Source of the DNA: CAYRFF01 sp964423575
Lineage (GTDB): Bacteria > Bacteroidota > Bacteroidia > Chitinophagales > Saprospiraceae
Length of the DNA stretch: 64,000 nt
Assembly (NCBI GenBank): GCA_964423575.1
Contig: CAYRFF010000011.1
Span: forward strand, 8,470 to 72,469
Reading direction: 5' to 3'
In this document: in pieces, positions 8,701-16,791 of the stretch
Position numbering within the stretch: position 1 is the first letter of the stretch
Layout of the letters: each line of letters begins with the position of its first letter
Notes under the pieces: generated by a model
The model's database searches: none
Told to the model about the DNA's origin: nothing
Seen by the model: the letters and a program-made list of their open reading frames with translations, nothing else
Made by a program: the position numbers and the translations under genes

Positions 8701-8836
8701 GCTTCTAAATTAAATGCTTCCCTTCTACCTTCAAAATGTTATAGATAAACGAATAGTTTTGACAGTTAAACAGCATTCCTGCATATATTTAAACATTCTG
8801 ATAAAACTAAGCTTAATAATGATGAGAATGATTTAT

Positions 8837-8844
8837 TATCTTTG
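8837..8844 (+). promoter_or_regulatory. -7 box upstream of queA
   Basis: TATCTTTG lies 42 bases before the queA ATG. No clear TTG element is found 18-20 bases upstream. Confidence 0.5.
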
Positions 8845-8886
8845 TAATCTTTTAAAATTTAACCGTTAATCTATTTTAATTAAACT

Positions 8887-9951
8887 ATGCGTACGAAGTT
8901 ATCACAATTCAAATATAAATTACCTAAGCAACTTATCGCGCAGTATCCTGCGGAGAACCGGGATGAGTCTCGATTAATGGTGGTCCATAAAGACAGCGGA
9001 AAAATCGAACATAAGATCTTTAAAGACCTCGTCGATTACTTTGATGAAGGGGATGCAATGATTTTCAACAATACCAAGGTTTTTCCAGCCAGGCTATATG
9101 GTAAGAAAGATAAGACTGAAGCAAATATCGAGGTTTTCCTTCTTCACGAATTAAATGCCGGTTCCTTCTTGTGGGACGTTATGGTTGATCCAGCCCGTAA
9201 AATACGAGTGGGTAATAAACTCTATTTCCAGGATGATGATGGCAATGACCTTCTCACAGCTGAAGTAATTGACAACACTACTTCCCGCGGACGAACAATA
9301 CGTTTCTTCTATGAAGGAGATCCTGAGGAATTCAGAAAAGAGTTATATACAATAGGGACTACTCCCCTACCAAAATATATGGCAAGAGAGCCAGAGCCTG
9401 AGGATACGGAACGTTATCAGACTATCTTCGCCAAGAATATCGGAGCAGTTGCAGCTCCATCCGCAGGATTACACTTCAGTGAAATCCTTATGAAGCGTAT
9501 GGAACTGAAAGGAATCGATTTTTCTGAAGTTACTCTGCATGCAGGTTTAGGTACATTCCGCAAAATTGCAGTAGAGGATCTATCCAAGCACAAAATGGAC
9601 GCAGAATACTTTGAAGTAACTCAGGACGCTGCTGAGATAGTAAATAACGCTAAAAGAAAAGATCGTCGTGTATGTGCAGTAGGTACAACGACAATGCGTG
9701 CGATTGAATCCTCAGTATCTTCAGAGCATTTACTAAAAGATTCCAAGGGGTGGACTAACCTGTTTATTTTTGAACCGCATGAGTTCAGTATTGCTGATTC
9801 AATGATTACAAATTTCCATCCTTCTCAGTCAAGTCTATTGATTATGACAGCTGCATTTGGGGGATATGATTTAATTATGGATGCATATCAGGCGGCGATA
9901 AAAGAAGAATATCGCTTCCATGCTTATGGGGACGCAATGCTTATACTTTAG
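8887..9951 (+). CDS. queA: tRNA preQ1(34) S-adenosylmethionine ribosyltransferase-isomerase
   Basis: QueA transfers and isomerises the ribosyl group of SAM onto preQ1 at tRNA position 34, giving epoxyqueuosine. The 354-residue length and motifs fit: KLPKQLIAQYPAENRDESRL near the start, FNNTKVFPARL, GTTPLPKYM, VAAPSAGLHFS, VTLHAGLGTF, AVGTTTMRAIES and MITNFHPSQSSLL near the end. No other queuosine genes are adjacent. It is probably monocistronic from the -7 box at 8837. Confidence 0.97.
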   Translation: MRTKLSQFKYKLPKQLIAQYPAENRDESRLMVVHKDSGKIEHKIFKDLVDYFDEGDAMIFNNTKVFPARLYGKKDKTEANIEVFLLHELNAGSFLWDVMVDPARKIRVGNKLYFQDDDGNDLLTAEVIDNTTSRGRTIRFFYEGDPEEFRKELYTIGTTPLPKYMAREPEPEDTERYQTIFAKNIGAVAAPSAGLHFSEILMKRMELKGIDFSEVTLHAGLGTFRKIAVEDLSKHKMDAEYFEVTQDAAEIVNNAKRKDRRVCAVGTTTMRAIESSVSSEHLLKDSKGWTNLFIFEPHEFSIADSMITNFHPSQSSLLIMTAAFGGYDLIMDAYQAAIKEEYRFHAYGDAMLIL

Positions 9952-10033
9952 TAAAAGAGGTTATTCAAAAAATATATGCAAACTGTGGAACCTTTCCGGG
10001 CTTTCTTGCATTTGGAAATAAACACGGCGAAGC

Positions 10034-10063
10034 TTGGATATTATATATATAATTTTAGCTTTG
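10034..10063 (+). promoter_or_regulatory. Promoter of the DUF2795 gene
   Basis: TTG (10034-10036), 19 bases, TAGCTTTG (10056-10063); 49 bases before the ATG at 10113. Confidence 0.7.
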
Positions 10064-10112
10064 CAGTAATAATAGAAAATTATAATTCTTTAAGTAAAAT
10101 CATAAATAAAAG

Positions 10113-10334
10113 ATGTATTGGACATTAGAATTAGCCCATCATTTGGATGATGCGCCTTGGCCGGCGACCAGAGATGAACTTATTGATTATGCAATACGAT
10201 CAGGTGCGCCAATCGAGGTTATAGAAAACCTCCAAAACATGGAGGATGAAGAAGATATTTATGAGAATATCGAAGATATCTGGCCGGATTATCCTAGAAA
10301 GGATGATTTCCTCTTCAATGAAGATGAATATTAA
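10113..10334 (+). CDS. DUF2795 family protein
   Basis: A 73-residue acidic protein with a conserved core (ELAHHLDDAPWPATRDELID, then YAIRSGAPIEVIENLQ) and an acidic tail ending in FNEDEY. I recognise it as the small DUF2795 family common in Bacteroidota; its function is unknown. It has no membrane segment or signal peptide. It has its own good promoter and precedes cmk by 65 bases, so co-transcription is likely. Confidence 0.85.
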   Translation: MYWTLELAHHLDDAPWPATRDELIDYAIRSGAPIEVIENLQNMEDEEDIYENIEDIWPDYPRKDDFLFNEDEY

Positions 10335-10399
10335 ACGCCGGTGAGCAATACGGGATTCCGATATTGCGTATCTCAACGAGAATTTTCAAATATGGGTCT

Positions 10400-11101
10400 A
10401 TGAATACAAAGAATCAGCTTACCATTGCTATTGATGGCTATTCATCTAGCGGTAAGAGTACTCTCGCAAGACAACTGGCAGACTGCTTGTCTCTTCTCTA
10501 TGTTGATTCGGGAGCGATGTACAGAGCTGTAACATATTATTTCCTTGAGAATGATGTCGATTTACATAATTCAGTTGAGGTAGAAAAAGCGTTGGAAAAC
10601 ATCCATATAGAATTCAAGCGGGAAACCGAAGAACTACGCACCTATCTCAACGGAACAGACGTAACTACAGAAATCAGAACGCTAAAAGTATCATCCTTTG
10701 TCAGTGAGGTTTCCACTATTGCTTCAGTGAGGGAAGTATTGGTAGAACAACAAAGGGCAATGCAGGAAAAAAACGGAATCGTCATGGATGGAAGAGATAT
10801 CGGTACGGTCGTCTTCCCCAATGCTGATGTCAAATTCTTTGTAACTGCTGATATTGATGTGCGCGTTGAACGACGCTATGCAGAGCTAATAAAAAAAGGT
10901 TTTAGCACCGACAGAGCTACTGTCAAAAGAAATCTGGAGGAGCGAGATTATCTCGACAGTCACAGGGAAATCAGTCCCTTGAAAATGGCTGAAGATTCAG
11001 TTGTAATAGACAATACATCCCTTAACAAGGAGGAACAACTAAATAAGAGTATTGAAGTCATTAAATCAAGGTTTCCTGATATCAGTACAGAAAATTGCTA
11101 G
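10400..11101 (+). CDS. cmk: Cytidylate kinase
   Basis: Phosphorylates CMP and dCMP to the diphosphates. The P-loop GYSSSGKST lies at about residues 13-21, followed by DSGAMYRAVTYYF (nucleotide-binding), MDGRDIGTVVFPNADVKFFV, and the lid containing ERDYLDSHREISPLKMAEDSVVIDNT. I start it at ATG 10400 rather than a TTG at 10364, giving 233 residues, the usual length, with the beta strand TIAIDGY directly after. It follows the DUF2795 gene. Confidence 0.96.
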   Translation: MNTKNQLTIAIDGYSSSGKSTLARQLADCLSLLYVDSGAMYRAVTYYFLENDVDLHNSVEVEKALENIHIEFKRETEELRTYLNGTDVTTEIRTLKVSSFVSEVSTIASVREVLVEQQRAMQEKNGIVMDGRDIGTVVFPNADVKFFVTADIDVRVERRYAELIKKGFSTDRATVKRNLEERDYLDSHREISPLKMAEDSVVIDNTSLNKEEQLNKSIEVIKSRFPDISTENC

Positions 11102-11568
11102 TCCGCAACTTTAAAATACCCCCTACTTAAATCAGCTTTCATCAGAGGTTTTAAGGTTTTTTCAGCAAAGCCAAGGTCTATTTTCTTTTATTTAGGCCAC
11201 AGTTTTAATTTAATACAGAAGCATCCAACAAACAGTTGTTTCAGACTGAGTTTTATCAACTTTACCAAGTCGGCAGGCAAGTACTAAATCATTCCAATCA
11301 ATTGTAACAGAACAGATTATGAACCTCCAGTATAACCACTTAATTTAAATAATTCGGACTGTCATTTGACTAAAATAAAATCAGTATTTCCTCCATCAGC
11401 AAGACACATCTGACAGGTAGTACATTACAGTTCAAATACTTTATTCTGTGTTCATTTTTAAATCCGTCAAAATATTCATATATTTATTGCCGAGCTATAT
11501 ACATTAAAGCTATGGGAGAACTGCAACTGAACAAATATTATTTAATGTAGCTATAAAATTAAAAGAAC
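11102..11568. other. Intergenic stretch, no gene seen
   Basis: AT-rich, with stops in all frames. I found no Bacteroidota -7 box, convincing terminator or RNA gene. The orphan gene at 11569 must be transcribed from somewhere here, but its promoter is not recognisable. Confidence 0.5.
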
Positions 11569-11934
11569 ATGAAGAACGAAGATGTAATAGGAAATGTGAC
11601 AATTTCAGACGTAAAGTATTCAACTGTTTTATCGAAGTATTATTTCCAAGTAACTCTGCCTAGCGGAGTGGTAGTCATGAAATCTATATATTATGACTCG
11701 ACGGAAGAAGCGGATCGAATCAGAAAAGAAACTGTAGATACTTTTGAAAAACGAGGAAAAGATTCCATCAAGAAAAAAACTACTCAAGATAAAGGCGTGA
11801 GATATTTCACAGGAGAAGATAAGAAGGGTAAGACCCTCGTTGTCTCAACTAAGATATATTTCGATGAATCTGAGATTGATGAGGTTGTTGATTTGATGTT
11901 TCCTACCGACAATACACCGCAAAAGGACGAATAA
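11569..11934 (+). CDS. Hypothetical protein
   Basis: A 121-residue soluble, highly charged protein without signal peptide or membrane helix. The first half alternates beta-like segments (VIGNVTISDVKY, YYFQVTLPSGVVVM); the middle is Lys/Glu-rich; the second half returns to beta (GKTLVVSTKIYFDESEID). I do not recognise a family. Its composition resembles its neighbours, so there is no sign of transfer. It is isolated, with a 467-base gap before it and a shared terminator after it, convergent with the small heat-shock genes. Confidence 0.75.
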   Translation: MKNEDVIGNVTISDVKYSTVLSKYYFQVTLPSGVVVMKSIYYDSTEEADRIRKETVDTFEKRGKDSIKKKTTQDKGVRYFTGEDKKGKTLVVSTKIYFDESEIDEVVDLMFPTDNTPQKDE

Positions 11935-11957
11935 AAAAAGGGAGTCATAAGACTCCC
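11932..11957 (-). terminator. Terminator of the hsp20 pair
   Basis: GGGAGTC (11940-11946) pairs with GACTCCC (11951-11957) around ATAA. Read on the minus strand it is followed by a T-run (A-run at 11933-11939). It may also act on the convergent gene. Confidence 0.75.
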
Positions 11958-11991
11958 TCCCATCATCATTACATCAATTTTATATAATTAA

Positions 11992-12438
11992 TTAAGCGAT
12001 CTCAATTCGCTTAATTGCTTTGTCTTCCTTTGCATCCACCTTAGGTAGGTTAAGCACAAGGATTCCGTTATCATACTTAGCTGAGATATCTTCCGCCTTT
12101 ACATTTTCAGGCAACTGGAAATGTCTTTCAAAGGCTGAATAGTTAAACTCTCTACGCAGGTAGTTATCGGACTCATCTTCCGTAGTCTTCTCGTTCTCTA
12201 CCTTAATTACCAGAGCATTATCTTTCAGTTCAATGGAGAAATCATCTCTCTCAAGTCCCGGAGCAGCCAACTCAATGACAAAATCATTATCGTTTTCGCT
12301 CACGTTCACAGATGGATTAGCTGAGAACCAGTTATCAGGAAAGAAATCGGTCAATCCTTTGCTGAAAAAGTCATCAAACAATGAGTTCATAGGAACTGCT
12401 CTTCTTGTCGGAAATCTTCTAAAATTTATTAAGTTCAT
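11992..12438 (-). CDS. Small heat-shock protein (Hsp20/alpha-crystallin)
   Basis: A 148-residue ATP-independent holdase. The N-terminal segment (MNSLFDDFFSKGLTDFFPD) precedes an alpha-crystallin domain from about residue 45 to 140, containing FVIELAAPGLERDDFSIELK and the near-C-terminal YDNGILVLNLPK, the typical A-x-x-x-G-x-L pattern region. It ends in a KRIEIA tail (I-x-I-like). It is the second gene of a two-gene unit, 41 bases after a shorter Hsp20 gene. Confidence 0.95.
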   Translation of the reverse strand: MNLINFRRFPTRRAVPMNSLFDDFFSKGLTDFFPDNWFSANPSVNVSENDNDFVIELAAPGLERDDFSIELKDNALVIKVENEKTTEDESDNYLRREFNYSAFERHFQLPENVKAEDISAKYDNGILVLNLPKVDAKEDKAIKRIEIA

Positions 12439-12479
12439 AGCTTTAAGTTTTTAAGGTTAAAATTTAATCTTCTTCTTTA

Positions 12480-12797
12480 TTAAGCAACTTTAATGCTTCT
12501 TCTTACTACTTTCAGTGGAATTTCAATATTCAAAATCCCATTTACCACGCTGGCATTTATATTTTCAACATCGGTTCTCTGTGGCAATCTGTATTTCCAG
12601 GTCTTCCCAAAGTGATTGATGAATGGAGTATGCTCAGCTTCCAGTTCATTAGTCGTAATCACGAGTAAATTATCTTCTGTTTCAATCGTTACATCTTCTT
12701 TACCTATACCTGGCAAAGCAATCTCCATGTAGTATTTCTCTTCTTTCTCATTATATGTTACGTTGCTATACGGTCTATTGAATTTTGTAGTTTGCAT
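12480..12797 (-). CDS. Small Hsp20-family protein
   Basis: A 105-residue protein consisting almost only of an alpha-crystallin domain: YYMEIALPGIGKEDVTIETE, LLVITTNE, then YRLPQRTDVENINASVVNGI followed by LNIEIPLK. The N-terminal arm is very short and there is no C-terminal I-x-I beyond RSIKVA, so it may assemble only with the larger paralogue encoded next. It is first in the operon, under the promoter at 12936-12965 with a leader of about 135 bases. Confidence 0.9.
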   Translation of the reverse strand: MQTTKFNRPYSNVTYNEKEEKYYMEIALPGIGKEDVTIETEDNLLVITTNELEAEHTPFINHFGKTWKYRLPQRTDVENINASVVNGILNIEIPLKVVRRSIKVA

Positions 12798-12910
12798 ATC
12801 TTATATCTTTAATTTGTTTTCAATATGTTTTATACTTATTGATAAGCAAGCTATGTGCCATTGCATTTTCCCGGATATATTGACAGAAAATAAGAAGAAC
12901 GACTAAGCTT

Positions 12911-12931
12911 AAGGTGTCATTTTGACGCCTT
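12911..12931. repeat. Inverted repeat in the hsp20 leader
   Basis: AAGGTGTCA (12911-12919) and TGACGCCTT (12923-12931), 8 of 9 pairs, lie just downstream of the hsp20 start site region. It is a possible operator or leader hairpin and does not match CIRCE. Confidence 0.4.
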
Positions 12932-12935
12932 TCGG

Positions 12936-12965
12936 CAAATCTAAACGCCACATTGACAGGTGCAA
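12936..12965 (-). promoter_or_regulatory. Promoter of the hsp20 pair
   Basis: Minus strand: TTG (12965-12963), 19 bases, TAGATTTG (12943-12936). It resembles the housekeeping promoter rather than a heat-shock sigma site. Confidence 0.65.
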
Positions 12966-12981
12966 GCCTAATAAAACAATA

Positions 12982-13012
12982 AAGCCTCCGGAAAACAACT
13001 CCCCGAAGGCTT
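12982..13012 (-). terminator. Terminator of blaR1
   Basis: A 10-bp stem with one G-T pair (arms 12982-12991 and 13003-13012) and an 11-base loop. On the minus strand it is followed by TATTGTTTTATT. Confidence 0.75.
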
Positions 13013-13044
13013 AAAAACTTCTTATAATTCGGAAATTAATGACC

Positions 13045-14313
13045 CTACTCTGAGTCTTCTTCATCTAATGTAAATTTAATAGGCAAGTGAAGTCGAGCAG
13101 CGACCGGCTTTCCATCTTTTAAGCCAGGCTCCCATATAATACCTTCTTCATTCATCACTTTCATAACTCGCAATGCTTCTTTCTCAATTTCTTCATCGGG
13201 AGATCTCAAAACTTCCACTTCATCAACTCGCCCGTCTGTAGTTACAACAAAGGAAATATATATTGTTCCTTCTATTTTATCTGCTTTAGATTTCTCAGGA
13301 TATTTCACATTTTCATGGATAAATCCAAGGAGTTTCTGTAAGCCACAGCTCTGCTTCTCCTCTCCTTCCAAGTCTGCACAACCCGGAAATACCGGGGCTA
13401 CGTCGAAACTCCTTTCATAGGTACTGTCTTGAGCCTGGGTACCAGGTGCTGTAATTACGATCAGCCCGGCAAGTAAAACAGATACCAAGCTTATTGCAGA
13501 AAGGTATTTCCATAATGATTTCTTTGTACTGGATTTTCTTGTCAACATAATTAAACGATTTTTTAATTGGTGCGAAAATATTCCATGTGCCTGTTGATAC
13601 TGCTGTACACCGGACAATGAAAATTGAATTAATAAGTTACCATATTGCTTTCTACTGTAGTTGCTACAAGCTTTTTGATCAGCCTGATATTCATGGACCA
13701 ATCTCAATTCTCTTACCATAAGGTAAAATAAAGGATTGAACCAAAAGAAAACTCTGAGCAGATGGAGGAGAATCAGATCATAATGATGTTTTAGTTGAGC
13801 GTGTGCCTTCTCATGCCTTAATATAACTTCATACTCCTCCCCTTCTATAGGAAGGCTGTCAGGCAGTATAATTTTACCGCTCCAAAATATGGGCGATTCC
13901 AGTTCTTTACTTATAAAGATTGAAGGTGCTTCCGAATCCAGCAATTGAGCATTTGCCGCAAGGCGATGTATTCTAGTCCAGCCGATAAGAAATCGCAGAA
14001 GTATGAATAAGGAACCCGTTATGTAGATTATTAAAAAGATAATGTAAAGATTTACTGTTGAGGAAACATTCACGAATGTTTCAGAAAACTCTCCGATAGT
14101 TATGGGAGAAAGTTCAAAGACCGGGTTTGTATCAGATCTACTTATGGGGACAAGCAGGTTAACCAGTGGTAAGAAAATTCCAAGAGACAGTGCCGATAAG
14201 AGAAATATCCGGTTAAAGCTAAAACGGGTTTCACGAGCCATGAATATAATGTATATCAGGTAAGTCAGCCCCCAGATTATCGCAGAAGTTACAAAAAAGT
14301 ACAGCATAATCAT
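13045..14313 (-). CDS. BlaR1-like M56 metallopeptidase with TonB C-terminal domain
   Basis: A 422-residue membrane sensor-protease. Three N-terminal helices (about 3-24, 36-54, 88-110) lead into a cytoplasmic zinc protease segment with HEKAH at about 167-171 and a downstream Glu region (RELRLVHEYQADQKA). A fourth helix lies at about 268-288. The periplasmic part is a TonB C-terminal domain (about 305-418, with GTIYISFVVTTDGRVDEVEV), not the penicillin-binding sensor of true BlaR1. Such proteins cleave the paired BlaI repressor on receiving a signal. The start overlaps the blaI stop by 4 bases. The ligand is unknown; no beta-lactamase gene is nearby. Confidence 0.93.
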   Translation of the reverse strand: MIMLYFFVTSAIIWGLTYLIYIIFMARETRFSFNRIFLLSALSLGIFLPLVNLLVPISRSDTNPVFELSPITIGEFSETFVNVSSTVNLYIIFLIIYITGSLFILLRFLIGWTRIHRLAANAQLLDSEAPSIFISKELESPIFWSGKIILPDSLPIEGEEYEVILRHEKAHAQLKHHYDLILLHLLRVFFWFNPLFYLMVRELRLVHEYQADQKACSNYSRKQYGNLLIQFSLSGVQQYQQAHGIFSHQLKNRLIMLTRKSSTKKSLWKYLSAISLVSVLLAGLIVITAPGTQAQDSTYERSFDVAPVFPGCADLEGEEKQSCGLQKLLGFIHENVKYPEKSKADKIEGTIYISFVVTTDGRVDEVEVLRSPDEEIEKEALRVMKVMNEEGIIWEPGLKDGKPVAARLHLPIKFTLDEEDSE

Positions 14314-14663
14314 TCCTCATTAAACTTGTCAATAATATCCTTCAATTCATCAGGATCTATTTCCTCTTTCTTCACCAGAAAATGAACCATATCTTTCATA
14401 GAACCACTAAAAAACCGTCTGGCAAAATCATTTATCGAGAGACGGGAGTACGATGCCTTATCGATTACAGGAAAATAAAGATGTGTTCTCCCATAAGCTT
14501 TATGACTGACAAAGCCTTTACTCTCAAGGATTCTCACAATGGAGGAAATGGTAGACTTGCTGATGTCTTCTTTTATGATCTCATCTATATCAGAAACCGT
14601 AGCCTCGCCGAGTTCCCATATATAGTGCATTATACGTTCTTCTGCTTCCGTTAATTTCTTCAT
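14310..14663 (-). CDS. BlaI/MecI/CopY family repressor
   Basis: A 117-residue winged-helix regulator: LTEAEERIMHYIWELGEATV (helix 1 and turn), SKSTISSIVRILESKGFV (recognition helix and following helix), then the wing SHKAYGRTHLYFPVI and a C-terminal dimerisation part. In the family it binds dyads at its own promoter and is inactivated by cleavage by the M56 partner encoded directly downstream with a 4-base overlap. Its promoter is at 14717-14748 and a palindrome at 14761-14778 is a candidate operator. Confidence 0.94.
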   Translation of the reverse strand: MKKLTEAEERIMHYIWELGEATVSDIDEIIKEDISKSTISSIVRILESKGFVSHKAYGRTHLYFPVIDKASYSRLSINDFARRFFSGSMKDMVHFLVKKEEIDPDELKDIIDKFNEE

Positions 14664-14716
14664 ATCTTCTGTTTTAAAATTAGGGATACAGCTTTTCTGT
14701 TCCTTGCTTGCACTAG

Positions 14717-14748
14717 CAAAGATATATCAATTTTTCCTTACAGCCAAA
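14717..14748 (-). promoter_or_regulatory. Promoter of blaI-blaR1
   Basis: Minus strand: TTTG (14748-14745), 20 bases, TATCTTTG (14724-14717); 54 bases before the blaI ATG. Confidence 0.75.
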
Positions 14749-14760
14749 TATTTAGCCATA

Positions 14761-14778
14761 TAGCTAATTCATTAGCTA
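14761..14778. promoter_or_regulatory. Palindrome upstream of blaI (candidate operator)
   Basis: TAGCTAA (14761-14767), TTCA, TTAGCTA (14772-14778): a perfect 7-bp dyad 12 bases upstream of the -33 box, with further TAGC half-sites at 14753-14757. Known BlaI operators have TACA/TGTA cores, so this is only a candidate. It also sits right after the M28 gene stop and could be a weak terminator, but there is no T-run. Confidence 0.35.
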
Positions 14779-14780
14779 CG

Positions 14781-16364
14781 CTATTTCACATCCTTAGGGA
14801 ATGGGTCGGTGCGGTTGGCAGCAGCTTTTATAAGTTCATATATAAACCTAGTCCGATTTAACATCGGCGTATACATGATTTTATCTTCCGTATCCGTCGG
14901 CATGTGATAATCCTCATGCACTCCGGTAAAGAAGAACACGGCGGGGATTCCATTTCGGGCAAAATTATAATGATCAGATCTGTAATAGAATCGATTGGGG
15001 TCGGACTCAGAGTTATACCTGTAATCCAGGAGCAAGTTTATTGAGTCCTTTACATTCTCAGCTACTTCTTTTACCAATCTATCCAATTCTGTAGAGATTT
15101 TATCTGCTCCTATCACATAGATATAATCGGGATTTTTATGATGTTCATCCATCCTTCCTATCATATCAATATTGACATTTGCGTAAGCATCTTCCAGTGG
15201 AAGCAAAGGGTTGTTTACATAATAACTGGAGCCGAGTAATCCCATTTCTTCCCCGGTCATAAATATGAACAAAATGGGCTTCATAGGAGCTCTTCCCAGC
15301 CTTGATTGGATTAAGAATTCTTCCATCATGACGAGCAAGGCTGTCGTGCCGGAGCCGTTATCATCTGCTCCATTATAAATGGAGTTCCCCCTTTTCCCAA
15401 GGTGATCATAATGCGCCGTCACAATGAGATAACCATTTTCCGGAGAATCGACGCCAGGAAGCATGCCTGCAACATTTTCTGTATAGATATAATCAATATT
15501 CTTATGGGCTGTTAAGCTGAGATTCGTTTTTTTAATGGTAATTGCTTTAAAGTTTCCTGTCTTTACTGCACGAGCTTGACGTCTCTCAGCCTTTTTTAGC
15601 TGTTTCCCAAGCAATTGCTCTGCACGCTTCTCAGGAATAATCACAAAGGGTGGATACTCATCCAGAACCTGGCTGACGCTGTCTATAATCAATCTCCTGT
15701 ACATCCCCTGATTCCGAAGTCGTTGGGCTGCTTCATTCATATTATCAGTAACCAGAATCACAGCTGAGGCACCCATGCGCTTAGCCAGCTTCAGTTTCTC
15801 AAGATTGGCTTCCATCATATCAGATGGCAGTTCTGTTCCGCTGAGAAGGTACTCCTTACTGTTTTTCATCGGCTCGCCTTCTCTTATCAGTAAAAGCTTG
15901 TTTTCTACTTTATTTTTCCGATAATCACTATAGATTTCGCTGTCGATTCCATATCCGAGATAAACGAGTTCATCGACATTGATATCGGCAGAGGAATTTG
16001 GATGACGTGGAGCGAAAAAATCTACATTTTCCTTGAGCCTTTCTCCTCCTATCTCCAGGCTTAATGTGTCCCATTGCACAGTAGAAAGAACGAATTTCTG
16101 GTAATAATCTCCATTTTCAGACACAGGCTGAAGACCACTATAAACCATCTGATCTGCCAGATATTCCGCCACTTTCTTTTGCCCTGCAGTACCGGTTTCC
16201 CTTCCCTCCATTGCGTCAGAAGCAAGAAACTTCATGTGCATCCTCATCCTTTGCTTAGTCAGGGCAGTATATTGTTGTGCCTCGACATTCAAGGGAAGGA
16301 GGAACAGGACCAGCATCAGGAAGATTGCTTCAGAAATCGGAAATCTTTTTAACTCTTCTTTCAT
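14781..16364 (-). CDS. Secreted M28 family zinc aminopeptidase
   Basis: A 527-residue exported peptidase. A signal peptide (hydrophobic IFLMLVLFLLPL, cleavage after NVEA) is followed by an N-terminal cap, a PA-like insertion (about 110-260) and the M28 catalytic domain. Two-zinc ligands are visible: His in VTAHYDHLG, Asp in NGADDNGSG, Glu pair in MTGEEMGLLGS, Asp in NIDMIGRMD, and His in TGVHEDYHMPTDT. I start it at ATG 16364; the longer frame would begin at a TTG. Even so, the start lies 35 bases inside the upstream rpiB gene, an unusually long overlap suggesting translational coupling. It is the last gene of DUF2723-rpiB-M28. Confidence 0.92.
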   Translation of the reverse strand: MKEELKRFPISEAIFLMLVLFLLPLNVEAQQYTALTKQRMRMHMKFLASDAMEGRETGTAGQKKVAEYLADQMVYSGLQPVSENGDYYQKFVLSTVQWDTLSLEIGGERLKENVDFFAPRHPNSSADINVDELVYLGYGIDSEIYSDYRKNKVENKLLLIREGEPMKNSKEYLLSGTELPSDMMEANLEKLKLAKRMGASAVILVTDNMNEAAQRLRNQGMYRRLIIDSVSQVLDEYPPFVIIPEKRAEQLLGKQLKKAERRQARAVKTGNFKAITIKKTNLSLTAHKNIDYIYTENVAGMLPGVDSPENGYLIVTAHYDHLGKRGNSIYNGADDNGSGTTALLVMMEEFLIQSRLGRAPMKPILFIFMTGEEMGLLGSSYYVNNPLLPLEDAYANVNIDMIGRMDEHHKNPDYIYVIGADKISTELDRLVKEVAENVKDSINLLLDYRYNSESDPNRFYYRSDHYNFARNGIPAVFFFTGVHEDYHMPTDTEDKIMYTPMLNRTRFIYELIKAAANRTDPFPKDVK

Positions 16365-16764
16365 GTCTTCCACCTTCAAAATCTGATTGAATAAATGTTT
16401 CTGTTATATCGATTGCCCACTCCAGAGCTATAAACCTCGCAGGTAATGCAAGAACATTGGCATTGTTATGGGCTCTAGCCAGCTTTGCCAGCTCTTTATT
16501 CCAGCACAACGCAGCTCTGATATGTCTGTGCTTATTTGCAGTAATAGCAACTCCATTTCCGCTTCCGCAAATGATTATACCTGCTTCAGCTTTCCCATCT
16601 TCTATAGCTTGAGCAACAGGATGAATAAAGTCAGGGTAGTCCACCGATTCGGGTGAATCCGTCCCAAAATCCAGCACTTCATAATCATTCTTCTGGAGGA
16701 ATTCTTTTATTTTCTCCTTATAAAAATAACCGGCATGATCGGCTCCCATTGCTATTACTTTCAT
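16330..16764 (-). CDS. rpiB: Ribose-5-phosphate isomerase B
   Basis: Interconverts ribose 5-phosphate and ribulose 5-phosphate in the pentose phosphate pathway. About 144 residues: MGADHAGYFYKEKIK at the start, the catalytic Cys and phosphate loop in IIICGSGNGVAITANKHR, and ALCWNKELAKLARAHNNANV. I use ATG 16764 because the longer frame would need a GTG at 16779. Its last 35 bases overlap the M28 peptidase start. It lies 27 bases after the DUF2723 gene, so it is probably operonic. Confidence 0.95.
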   Translation of the reverse strand: MKVIAMGADHAGYFYKEKIKEFLQKNDYEVLDFGTDSPESVDYPDFIHPVAQAIEDGKAEAGIIICGSGNGVAITANKHRHIRAALCWNKELAKLARAHNNANVLALPARFIALEWAIDITETFIQSDFEGGRHERRVKKISDF

Positions 16765-16791
16765 ATCTCCAGTTTTCACAAATGATCAATT

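Noticed and set aside
12927..12940. GCCTTTCGGCAAAT shared with 59091-59104 as a common regulatory element
   Set aside because: A 14-base match is expected by chance several times in a window this size, and the second site lacks a proper -7 box.
13045..14663. Beta-lactam resistance cassette
   Set aside because: The sensor has a TonB domain instead of a penicillin-binding domain and no beta-lactamase or PBP gene is adjacent.
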